Origin: Plakobranchus ocellatus
Lineage: Eukaryota; Mollusca; Gastropoda; Plakobranchidae
DNA length: 28,015 nucleotides
Assembly (NCBI GenBank): GCA_019648995.1
Contig: BLXT01006199.1
Coordinates: 1,752,476 to 1,780,490, forward strand
Direction of reading: 5' to 3'
The position numbers were made by a program, and so were the translations under genes. Each line of letters opens with the position of its first letter. Positions within the stretch are counted from its first letter, which is position 1. The notes beneath the pieces were generated by a model. It searched no databases, was not told where the DNA came from, and saw only the letters and a list, made by a program, of their open reading frames with translations. Shown here piece after piece: positions 11,550-23,300 of the stretch.

Positions 11550-14500
11550 GTAAGCACAAAACAATAATTAAGAAATAATTAAATCTGTTTCTAAAAACTG
11601 TCTCATATAATTTTTCAGTGAGTTAATTATTATCTAAAGCTGCTGCAGAAAGCACAGTAATTCACAGGCATCATCATCTACACTCATTTATGATACAGAA
11701 GGAAGTCTTAAGTCTCTCTATGACCTGTACACTTTATAAAAAAAAATTTTATTTTGTAGATCAGAATTATCCCATCCCCCTATTTTCTTTGTTAACAATA
11801 AATGATGTTTGATGCAGTTTACCTCTTAACTAGGATAAGATGATTCCCCTAGTTCTCTTAGGTACACTACCATCTGTGGTCTAAGAATCCATCTTTGAGC
11901 ATCTCTGTTGAAAATGATATCATATTATATAAAATTGACACATATATGTTTTAACATATATCTCTTCTCTTACTTAAGGGATGTACAATTGAATGAGTTA
12001 TTATTATTCTTTAAGACAAATCCTGTTTTAGTTTCAGTTGTCTTTTTAATAGTAATTTTTTTCTCTAGGTTTCCTCAGACAACGACGAACCAATATTTTT
12101 CCACCAGAATCTGAAATTGAACAGCGTTAATGCAGCTTTTGACGATGACAAAGATTTGGACACATCCCTCAGTCAGGGTGAGGCCCAAATGCTCGGGCTG
12201 GGCATGGCTATGCGGGGAGAAGAAGTGTACACAGATGGCAATGTACCAGCCAAGAATGCTAACTCATTGGCAAACAATAAGGCCAACGAAAATCCCATTG
12301 AAGAAGACAATCTGGCAGAGCTTGGTTTGACATATGATAACGACTTGGCTGCTCTCATGTCAGAGGTGAAATTTCCGTCAGCTGATGATATAGTCAGCTG
12401 GCAGCAGATATCTCTCCGCAGGAAGGAGGAAGAGGAGGAAATGCTCAGGCGGGAAGAGGAAGACTTGGAGAAACACAGGGCACAGTACCAGAAGCTTCAA
12501 GCTCCATTACATTCTGGGAAGGAAGCTCATTTAGGCCTCAGCCACGATGGTTCTGGGCACAAAGACGAAGAAGAAGAAACGTCCTCAGGTGTCCAAGTGG
12601 AAGACATTACCGTACGTCTTTCCCCTACCTCCAGACCAGACGATGCAGATAATGAGCTCGATCTTAGTCCAGACATTACAGCAGCAGAGGAAAGCTTCCA
12701 GGAGCGTCTGCGTCAGGGAATGATCAAAGACCTCAGCAGTTTGGGACCAATAGAGAGGAAGCGAGTAATGAGACAGCAGGCTCGCACCAAAGACCAAGAG
12801 ATTGTATCCAGTCTGAGTCATGACCAACAAACAACTCTAAATTTTAGGCTGTTTGAAGAGCTGGATTTGGGTAAGGCGACAACAATGACGCAAAACTCTA
12901 GCTTGTCATGTTTGACTTTCTGGAGGTGCAAGATTTCAAAAGTAAAATAACGTGAGAAGTAATAAGATGGGTATTTTTCATTTTTTTCAATAGATTTTTT
13001 TTTTAATGTTTAAATAAAACCTTTGATTTTAAACTATGGCGAGATTATAAACCTTTTAATAAGCTGCAAAGTCTGAAATTCATGAACAAGTAGGGAGCAT
13101 CATGCATGACCAAATGATAGAACTGCAGTTAATGATGCAGCTCAGTGTACCAACATGACATCAAATGGGGGATAGATAAAAAAAGTAACTATCTGTAACA
13201 TAGCACTGATTGACGAGTAGACGTAAAATCTACCACATGATACTTATTGTATAAAGGCTCTTAAACTCCAACTCACTACTCCTGAATTAACATGCAAAAT
13301 ATTTGCATCACTCTTTTTTATTATTTTATTACTGTCACTAGAATATTTTCGGCTATTTGGGTTAATGAATTTTATATGAGGGTTTTTTTTTTAAATGTTT
13401 AAATGGCTTTATTATAGAAAAGTGTTAAAGAGAGGTTCAAGGTCTGTTGACAGACATTAGCTACCATGGCTCATTATTTAATCCTGTCTTCAGACAAATT
13501 CAGAAAATTCACATCTTTCAATCATTTTGCTCTTCCCCAAAAACATGTTTCTGTTTTTTCTACTCTCGACTATGATGTTCAGATTCCATCCTGAGTGCTG
13601 CCAGTGAGAGCAACATACCACTGGACAGTCTTAGAGTTGTGGGGCGACCAACAGACACTCAGATTCCCAGGTCTCATGATGGCGGTGGTGACAGAGGCGG
13701 CGCACATGGTAAAATTGCTGCTTGTCAGCACTATGGTCACCAGTATTTATTGTATTAACAATATTTATAATCAAATGTCACCAGTTCGCTCCAAACATGA
13801 GGGAAAAGTCACATTTTCAGCATGTTTAACCATTGCCATAGCTTGACACTGAATTCTGTCTGTTTTATGATGGTAAAAACTGGAAGCAAACAACAATAAT
13901 GCCTTTCTAAGATATAAGCTCTTTGAGTTGTTTTGAAAAGGATTTATAAACAAAGGTAAAATACTTTTTACTTTTAAAGTGTTGCAAGCACTATCAAACT
14001 CATCAGGATAAATCTTTAGACTTTTTTTGTGGCACAAGCAGCAGAGGTCAACCTTCCCAGAAATCTCATATCACAGAATTTCAAAAACATGAAGCTCAAA
14101 GCTTTTTTTCTCTTTTGATCACATAGATTTTAGTAGATGGAATAAAGGATGGCAAAGGTATGGGTTTTTCATAGCAAATATCAAGTATACTCATCACCCT
14201 GTTACTCTGTTCAGGAAATTTCAGCTCCGCCTGACTTAGCCTGGCTCCATTTCATTTTGGATTTTGAAGTTTTAGTATAGGTTCCTTAAATGTTCATATT
14301 TATTGCAAACTTGGTTCAATTTTCATCTGAATTTTTTTTTTTTTTTGACAGTTAATTCTAGTGAAAAAGTATGTTTGCATTCAAAGGATGCACAGAAAAG
14401 AAGATGCATATATATATGTATATATATATATATCTGATGCACATATCATTTAGATATTATGGGTAAGGGAATATAAAGATATTTTGATTTGGATGAGCAT

Positions 14501-17500
14501 GTGGCTGCAGATGGTCCATACTGTATGTGAATTATATAAATCCTAAAGTTAAGAAGCAAAAACCTGCCGTTGCCTTACAGGAATTCTGTAGTGTGTCCTC
14601 AAAAACTTGTGCCATAGAGAAATGGGAGTCATTTTTCTTTTTCTACCGTAGAATTCATTAGAAGTCAGCCATAGATTTTCAAAACTTGACTCATTTTTTT
14701 GCCCCGCTACGCATATATATGTGGTTCTATGTCTCTTATGAGCATTGGAGCCATGAGAAGGACTTCTTCATCTCATGTCCACAGGGGCTTTGGTGGCACA
14801 GTGGATACCACACCTGCCCTGAGATGTGCAGGTTTGCAGATTTGAGCCCGGCCACCTTAAGCCCTGGCCTGCCAAAAGGGCCTGAAAGCCTGATCACCGC
14901 ATTGTGGACTCTGTGTATACACAAACGAGAAGTAGCTGAACAAAATAATTTGCAGATGCTGTGATAGATCAGAAACTAAGAAATTTTCTCCAGCTTAGGT
15001 ATTCAATTGTGCCCAACATTGACAAAACATCAACATGTATGAAAAGCTCATCTCTTTTATGGTTGTGTTTGAAATTATCCCTGTGTAGGTGAAGAGCTAA
15101 CTTTGATGCAAAAGTTGGCTCAGCTGTCAATGGTGCAGCGTGGCGCTGATGTGATGTCTGCTGAGAGACTCGACCCTAAGACTGGTGCACTCCGCATCCC
15201 CCCTGATGACTCACGTCTCATCTACAATCAGTTAAAGACAGCAAGACCTGAAGGTGCCAGCTCAGAAAAACCAAGCGGGACCTGCGTCAGGCCTGTCCTT
15301 ACATCATCTGGCACTGGGCCAGACCCCACCTTGCACGCTGCATCCCAGACTCAAAGTGAGTGGCAAAATTTGTGTTCATGTTATCATGTTCATTCTTTAC
15401 CTCACTCGATTAAAAAACTTCTAAAATTGAATATGTAGGTGAATGAGTCAAGGAGGTGATATGGCACAATACCTGGTATGTGTTCAGATAGTCAGTCATC
15501 ATAATACTGGGGCTAGAAGTGTAGCAGCTCCATATTTGAATCTCTTTTTAGCCATGGGTCATAATTCTGATAATGTTTTATATCCCATTCGTTTCAAGAG
15601 CAACTTATGCAGAGATAAAGCAGCAGTTTGGAAATGCAAGAGAGAGAGAGAGAGAGAGAGATGCCTTACTATGTCTGTCAGCTAGGGGGCCAGGTCCCCT
15701 GTCAGTTTCAGTTACCAGGTGTGTCTCTTATCATAGCTCCACATATTGCAGGATAACCAGCCTCTTTCCTTCTTTCCCTGTCCATGTTTGATCCAGCAAC
15801 GTCTAATGCAGGAACCAGTACAGCGTCAGGCGCTGGCAAAGCCAAGATTCTCTATGGAAGACTGAAACACGGTTTGTTATCAGCTCAAATCTTTACTCAT
15901 TGAAGTTGCCTGAGATCATATGATCCAATCATTCACGCTAATGAGGGTGACCTCAGTGAATTAATTTAAACTAGAGATAAATTTATTGCCTGCAGGCTTC
16001 ATAATTTTAATATTGTGTGTTACATGTTCAATGTTGAAATAAGTGCAATTTTTTATTTGTCAAATTAACTGATGCCAAAAGCAGGGAACTGTTTCATATC
16101 TTTATTAGGTATCATCCAATGTTTTTTTTTAATGCGTGGCAACTTTTTATACAATGTTGGAACCATAAACTAACATCAGGGTGTCTTTCCCTGCAGCAGT
16201 ATCATCTCCCACAATTGCTAATTGACAATTTGACTACAAATTTTAATGAGAAAAATGAACGAATGAACAAGAAGCAAGACCCTCCTTTTAAAAAATAATA
16301 TCTCTTTTGGCAAGACTTCCAAATATGCACACAAAAAAAGAAAATCTGTGGCTGCTAGAATGCTTTTCAACATTGTAACGAGTGATTAAAGAATACATTT
16401 CACTTATTTTGAAGTAATTGAAGATTTCAGAAGTCACTGCTGATTCAGAGTTGATCACTAAAACCTGTCTGAGCTGACATTAAATCCAAGAGTATTGAGT
16501 GTTTGTTGTTTTTTCAAAAAGTTTGAAAATATCTTTGCTGTGGAATGAATTAATTTTTTTAAGTATTAAGAAGTTAAAAAAAAAAAAAAAACACAATTTT
16601 CTACAGTTGAGTAGAATTGTCTGTATTTCCTCATCAATATTATGGAATGCTACTTTGTGTACATGATTTGAAATCTCTCCTTTTTTTCGCCACAGTTTGT
16701 AAACAATGTCTGAGTTTTCTACTAAAGTTTACTTTCCTTCTTTTAGAGAAAAGAGATGTGGAGCCACCCACTGTGTTCATCGATCTCCGAGGTTTTGAAC
16801 AGAAGAAGGAAGATGAGAAACAAGGCTTGCAAAGCATACAGAGAGTTCTCGGCATTCAGTTAGATCAAGGGTATGGCAGCCGTAGAATTCTTAAAAATAG
16901 CGCACGAAAGCTATGGAATTTTTTTTACTCTTCTCTCTTTCTCACAGCTGTCTTGGTTGAAAATAAATTGCGCAAGTTATGATTGTAGTGACAGCAAAAG
17001 GGAAAAACTCTTCTTTGGAAAGAAAACCTCAATACGCATGTTGCAAGATTGGTCAATAAATGCCATTTTGATCATGCACAGCCACAACTGTGACCCACAG
17101 CAGTGTGGCAAGAATGCTTTTATCGTGGCCCACAGTGAGTTTATAGTTCTCGTTGTAGAAGCGAGTATTTTTTTCTGTTCTGTGATTGTGAAGTAAAATT
17201 TAGATGTCTTTACTCTTCAGCCTTTTTTTTTTTTTTTTTTTNNNNNNNNNNNNNNNNNNNNTTGAGGATCCTCCTTGCCAAAAAATAAGAAGTGTTGACT
17301 TTTTTTTTTTTTGAGTAACATTTTGTCAAAATTGAGTTTCTTTCTTTGAGAAACATATGAGAAATTATAATGGGAATTAAAGTAATTTAAAAAAATTGCC
17401 CTTGTACTTGCTGACTCCAGAGATGAAGATTCTGACTCCAGTGATGAAGAAGAGGAAATGGTGGAAAGATGCAACTGGAGACAAACTCGACAGCAACTCA

Positions 17501-18883
17501 AGCAGAACTTGTCCGAGCAAGGTGCATCAGCAGCGGCTAGCCTGATTAACTCTTCAGAGAAAAAGAGACTTGGAGACGGTACAGCTGGCTACAAAAAACC
17601 TCCAAGGGTGATCAATTTACAGGTGAGATTCTGTTGGTCGACGGCTGTGTCTTGGGCTATAGTAGTCGCTTTTTACACTGGAGTGGATGGAGAATTACAG
17701 ATTTTATGTCCTAGAACTTCTCCTTTACAATCAATTCAAGCTTCAGGCGTTCTGGGCTGTCACTAGTGCTTCACATGACTAAAGTAAGAATGAAACATAC
17801 ATGAGCAAAATCTGAAAAAAAACCAGGCACATTTTGGACATGTTAAGCTGTGACTATGGACTAGCTTAGAATTTAGATTTTCTAGGGAAAAAAACGCCAA
17901 ATCTTATGTTTTTATCCTGATCTTTTGAAAAGGAAGACAAGTCTGCAGATTGTGTTTTACTACTATTGTGAGTTATTCAAAGTTTGTAAAGGCTCTAGTG
18001 GAAAAGAGTATGCAGCTGAATTATGCCTCTTGATTTGTGCCTGATATACCCTGATGCTATAAGCAGGCTTCGGCCTGATTCACCATGCTTGCCTCAAGTG
18101 GCTTCTGTCTGATTTACCTTTATTGCTGCGGACAAAATATGTCTAATTTATGCTGGTTGCTTCAAGCTGTGTCTACCTGATCTATCCTAGTTGCCTCAAG
18201 TGACTTATGCCTGATTTACCCTTGTTGCCTCGAGGAGCTTATTCTGATTTACCACGGCTGCCTCACAAGTGTATCCAATAGATGGAAGCTACTTGCCTTT
18301 ATTCCAGAGAAGAGTGTATGGTCAAACGCCAAAAAACAAGCTGCCACTGTTTACAGCATAAATGAGTCTGGCTTTGATGCTCAGGAGTTCATGACGGCAG
18401 AACACAGAGGGTGTCTACCACAACAACGTGCACAGCCACTAAACAGATTTATTGGAGAACATTAAAAAAAAAAATTGAGAAAAGAATTAATATAGCTCTA
18501 CATACTGAGACAACACAGGTCTATGTTTTTATATTTGGTAAGCTGTGACCATGGTTTAGTCAGTAAACAAAGAGCCTCACATGTTTCCTCTGCAAGCATT
18601 GCTAAAGCTAATTCTTTACCACACATTATGAGCTCAACATGTCATACCTATCTTACACCATGTGTCTTAAGACCCATCTTGATAAGTTAACTGGTGTAAA
18701 AGAAAGCCCCAAAACTCAGGTATTTTTTGCATTTTTTTCTACTAGAAAATTAAGTAAAGTGGGTTCCACATTTAGTCCAAGCATTGGGGAACCAGGAGAA
18801 GGGTCCAATAACACAATGCCTCTATGCTTGCACAGATTCAAGACAGCTGGTACCCATTTTTGTCCCTGCGAATGAGTTTCAAA

Positions 18884-18926
<43 letters not shown>

Positions 18927-20310
18927 CACCTCACATTGATAATCCATGTTGTGTTTCATATTAATTCCATTGTTTGGCTTGGATGCTTGAGGAAATTGTT
19001 TCGGTCAGTAATCAGGCTTGCATTGAATAGATTGAACCTATTATCTTCACATTCGTTCTACAGGAACATGCAACCAGCAGAAAATGGGCCCGCAAGCCGA
19101 CCCCTGATCAAGCTGAGCCAAAAGAAGATGAGAGGAGGGAGCAGGAAGAGGAGGAGGAGGAGGTGATAAACAGGAGACAGGAGGAAGATAACAAAGCTCG
19201 TCAGGAGAAGCTTGACCAAGAGAACGAGAAGCAGAGACAGAGAGAGGAAGCCAGGTGAGGAAGATAGAAACACACAGGCATGGAAACATGCTGGCTACTG
19301 CTGGCTTTCTGGCCAATTGAGATTTCAGAGGGCCACCTGTCTGCTAATCTTACCAACATTGTTTCTTTACAAAACTGCCATGGATTGTAGGCTATTTCCA
19401 GAAAGTTTGCAGACAATTATTTAGTCCTCGCACTTTAAAATAAAAAATTCTTATCCTCCTACCCATAAAGATATGATAATAGAATACTTGATAGAATATG
19501 TCCTCAATTTTTTCCATAGTTCTTTGATTGTGCCTTTCTGAAAACTTATATCATGTGATAATAAGTTTGCAACTATATATGATTGATTTAAAAAAAAAAA
19601 AAAACAACGAAAAAAAAAACCAAGCTATTTACAGGAGCTTGTTTATCAGAATTGTATATAAAGTAAATAAATTGATTTGATTTAAATAAGATGCAAATCT
19701 TGGGAACCCAAAGTGAAGTGGTTACTGTAACAACTTTTAAAACCCTAGAGGCAGTAAAATTTATCTGTCTGCTCTGTAGAGGGTTGTGACACCTGAAATG
19801 AGTTTGTTATGAGTTATGCCCATCAAAGTTCTCAAGCAAATTAGCATATCCAAACAATGTTTTTAATGAATCACTTTTAAGTTTCTGTCCGGTCTAAATG
19901 ATAGCCTCAACTTGAAAGCAGTTAATGTCATGTTCAGTTAAGAGAAAAAATCTAAACTAAGCTGTGCAAGAGGATCTACAGGAAAAAAAATGGTCATTTT
20001 AATTGTGTGAAATAGTAAAGCGTGCGACATATTTTTGTGCAGTTAAAATCTGAAGTCATAAAAACACACACCCATAGAGCCTTAACATCGTTTTTGCCTG
20101 AAAGCTTTGTGATATTTGGTATTGAGTATAAAACATGTTGCTTTTTTTCCTATGCCTGGGCAGGCGTTTGCGAGAAGCAAGAGAAAAAGAACGAGAGAGG
20201 AGAGTAAGGATGAGTAAGCAGATTGAGGCAGCCAGATCTTCTGCTTCAACACAGGGACGACAAGAGGCGGGAGAAAACACTCCATCCTTGTTTGATATTG
20301 TGAGTGAAAT

Positions 20311-20348
<38 letters not shown>

Positions 20349-23300
20349 CATGGACACCAGACAGATATGGTGGAAGTTAAGATATGTCATAGAAAGTAAG
20401 ATGTGCAAAGTGATTCATATTGTGTGCATTTGGATTGCTGCAATTATGTGTGTACACTTAAAAGAAAAAAATTGTTATTTAAATGGCTCCACAGAAAAAC
20501 TGTGTTATCTCCTTTTTTTGTCTGAATCCATTAGGTAAACACTGATTTTTTGCAGAAACTTTTTTGTCCAGGGTGAAGGCGCTGATTGCATAGTGGGAAG
20601 CAAATCCACCCTGAGATCTGCAAGGGCCCTTCTGTCATGGGTTTGAGCCTTGCCACCTGCACCCTGGCCTGATGGAGGGCCTGAAAGGAGCTGAGATCAC
20701 CTTGTTGTGGACTGTTTATATGCAATTAGCAAACCTGTCTAGGGTGCCAGTTTGAGCTCTTTTCCTCATCCTCTTCCCACCAACAATCCCTTTAACACCT
20801 AAAGGACCAGCATTGCCACCCTAGAGTTACCCCTCCCAGACCAGGGCTGCCACGCCCCTATTCAACCCCCAAAACCGGAGTTGCCGCCCCCATTTCCAGA
20901 AATTACACCTTTAACACCAATAGGGATACACCGATTATGGAAATCCTTTGTTTGTTTATCCACGCCTGCAAATTGATAACAAAAGTGTTTCGTTTCGACT
21001 GGGCCGGAAATAGAAGAAATAAGATCTAGACTAAGAATATTGTGGATTAGAGTAAAGTGGTGGACTGCCTGTTGCGAGAATACTCGTCACTGGTCCTTTA
21101 TGGCTGGGTACTTTTCGCGTGTATACTCATTGCCAATCTTTTATGATTATTTTTTTTTTTCGCGAGTATCCTAGTCAATGGTCCTTTAGGTGTTAAATCC
21201 TGAGATCACCTTGGGTTCACATGACAGCCATTGATTTGACAGGTTCATAAAAAAGATGAGAGACATTTATTTGTGAGACCTGTATTGCCTATTTGATCCT
21301 TTAAAAAATTTTGTCGTGACTCTCAGGAAGTGTCGTATGAGCCGGCACCATCCACCCTTCCCCCCAACCTACCTCCAGAGAGAGAGACACTTCTGTTGAC
21401 CATCCACCTGTCCAGCAATGGAGAGATAGTGCAACACCGCAAGCGGTCAAACCGCAGTGTGGACACTGGTGAGAATGTAGCCTGAACTTTTTGCTTCATT
21501 TTTTAATTTGTTTCTTTTTTCCTCTTGAATAACCAGGTAAGAGATAAACAATTGTGCTGTTAAAAATTTATGGTGGTGCTTTCCTAACAATTTCCTCACC
21601 TAAAAGAATTATGTTTATATAAATTAGTCTGAACAAGACTGAGGAGAAAGAAATATTGAGTAAGATTTATGAGAAACAATTGTGCTGTTAAAAATTAATG
21701 GTGGTGCTTTCCTAACAATTTCCTCACCTAAAAGAATTATGTTTTTATAAATTAGTCTGAACAAGACTGAGGAGAAAGAAATATTGAGTAAGATTTATGA
21801 GAAATGGCCTGGCAAATGATGGTAAAACTTTTACCAACGATTGTAAATTAAAAAAGAAAAAAAAAATATGTGAAAAGATATGATGCCCAAACGAGAGCAC
21901 TTAATGATGAGATGATGATATTTGGCAAATTATTAGTTTTACGGAGATGTGCTAAATAAAAATTATATGTAATTAATTTTTGTCTCTGAATTTCTGCAAT
22001 AGGGGTAGGTCTCTCTGCAACATACACAGCTCTCCTCTCTTGGCTTCTGTCTCTGGTGCCTCATGACCTTTCTCAGTTGAAGGATGGCAGTTCAAGGGAA
22101 AGCACTTCTAAAACCTATGATAACCTGTCCACTGCTACCACAACAACAGCCAGCTCTACGGGGAGTGCTCCATCTGTGTTAACTCGACCCTCTGTGACCC
22201 CTGACCTCAGCACCTCCTCAACATTCATCGTCCTTGGCCTTCAACAGACGTGGCAAGATGAGGAACTCAAACTGAGTGTAGTTGTCTCCCCATCTGAAAG
22301 TTACCTGAAAGGAGAAGTAACAGGAAAGCAAGGAGGAAGGTCAAATAAGGGCAAGGTAGGTTGTTCTGCTTTTCTTTTTATTTGTTTTTTTTTTTTCTTC
22401 AAATGCTTGTGTTGGGACCAATCCTGTTATCATTTAACATCCATTTCTTCCTCTTTGCCTTCTCACAATACTGGCAAGTCATATCAAATTTGCAAACCAG
22501 TGGCTAGCACAGCGTCTGCTGTGAGGGGTCAGGTCTTTGAGTGTGCCATTCAGATTTTGGGTGAGGGGGGGGGGGGGGGGGGTTACTCTTTGTGTAGGTC
22601 AAGTTTCTTAGAGTTAAAAGATTTGGACACGACTGTGGTAAGTGCTCAGCTATTTGAGACTCAGATCCACATTTAAGCTTGGTAACATGTGCTTCATTTG
22701 TCTGTTGCAGCCTGTACATAATTTTTGAAGTAGTTTTCACATCTAGAGCCATATTGTAAGATAATACAAAGTTCAGGACTAAACGTACATTTGAGTCAGT
22801 TTAAGTTACATGTATTTTCAGAAAGAGTTCTAGGCCATCATATCTTTTCAAATGTCTGAAATTGTGCAATCTACAGACCCACAGACTACTTGTTTGGGCA
22901 ATATTCAACAACCAGTTTCATTATCATAGTAAATAAACACAATCAAAGAGAGACTGAAGACAAAACTCAGATGCTGAAGTCAGCGTCAGTGGGATGCATA
23001 CACAAAATCCTTAATTTTGTCTTGGTGATTTGGAGGTGATCATACTTTTGTCAAACTTTATTAATTATACTTATGGTTATGAATCTCAGACTCTGGTCCT
23101 TATTGTTTGACTCTAATTTACTAGGGTAAGATAAATGTACGTCAGTTGCTACACACACATATATAATGCTGCCCTCATACTTATAATTCAGTGAAATATC
23201 AGCACAAGCATCAGAATATTTAACTGGATTTCGTATTGAATTGTGAATGAGAAAAAAAAAAAATTGCTTTCTTTGTTATTTCCAAATGATTAAAAACTTT

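Noticed and set aside
19047-19316. Pro/Leu-rich minus-strand frames opposite exon 8
   Set aside because: They are antisense of the Glu/Arg-rich coiled-coil exon; GAG/GAA codons read as CTC/TTC.
20531-20725. Minus-strand frame with FQALHQARVQVARLKP, and similar frames at 14736-14924 and 27006-27233
   Set aside because: All three are antisense readings of the same SINE, which explains their mutual similarity.
22356-22676. Read-through of exon 11 beyond AAG|gtaggt
   Set aside because: The frame stays open by chance into T-rich and poly-G intron sequence. The donor is strong and the next exon joins in phase.
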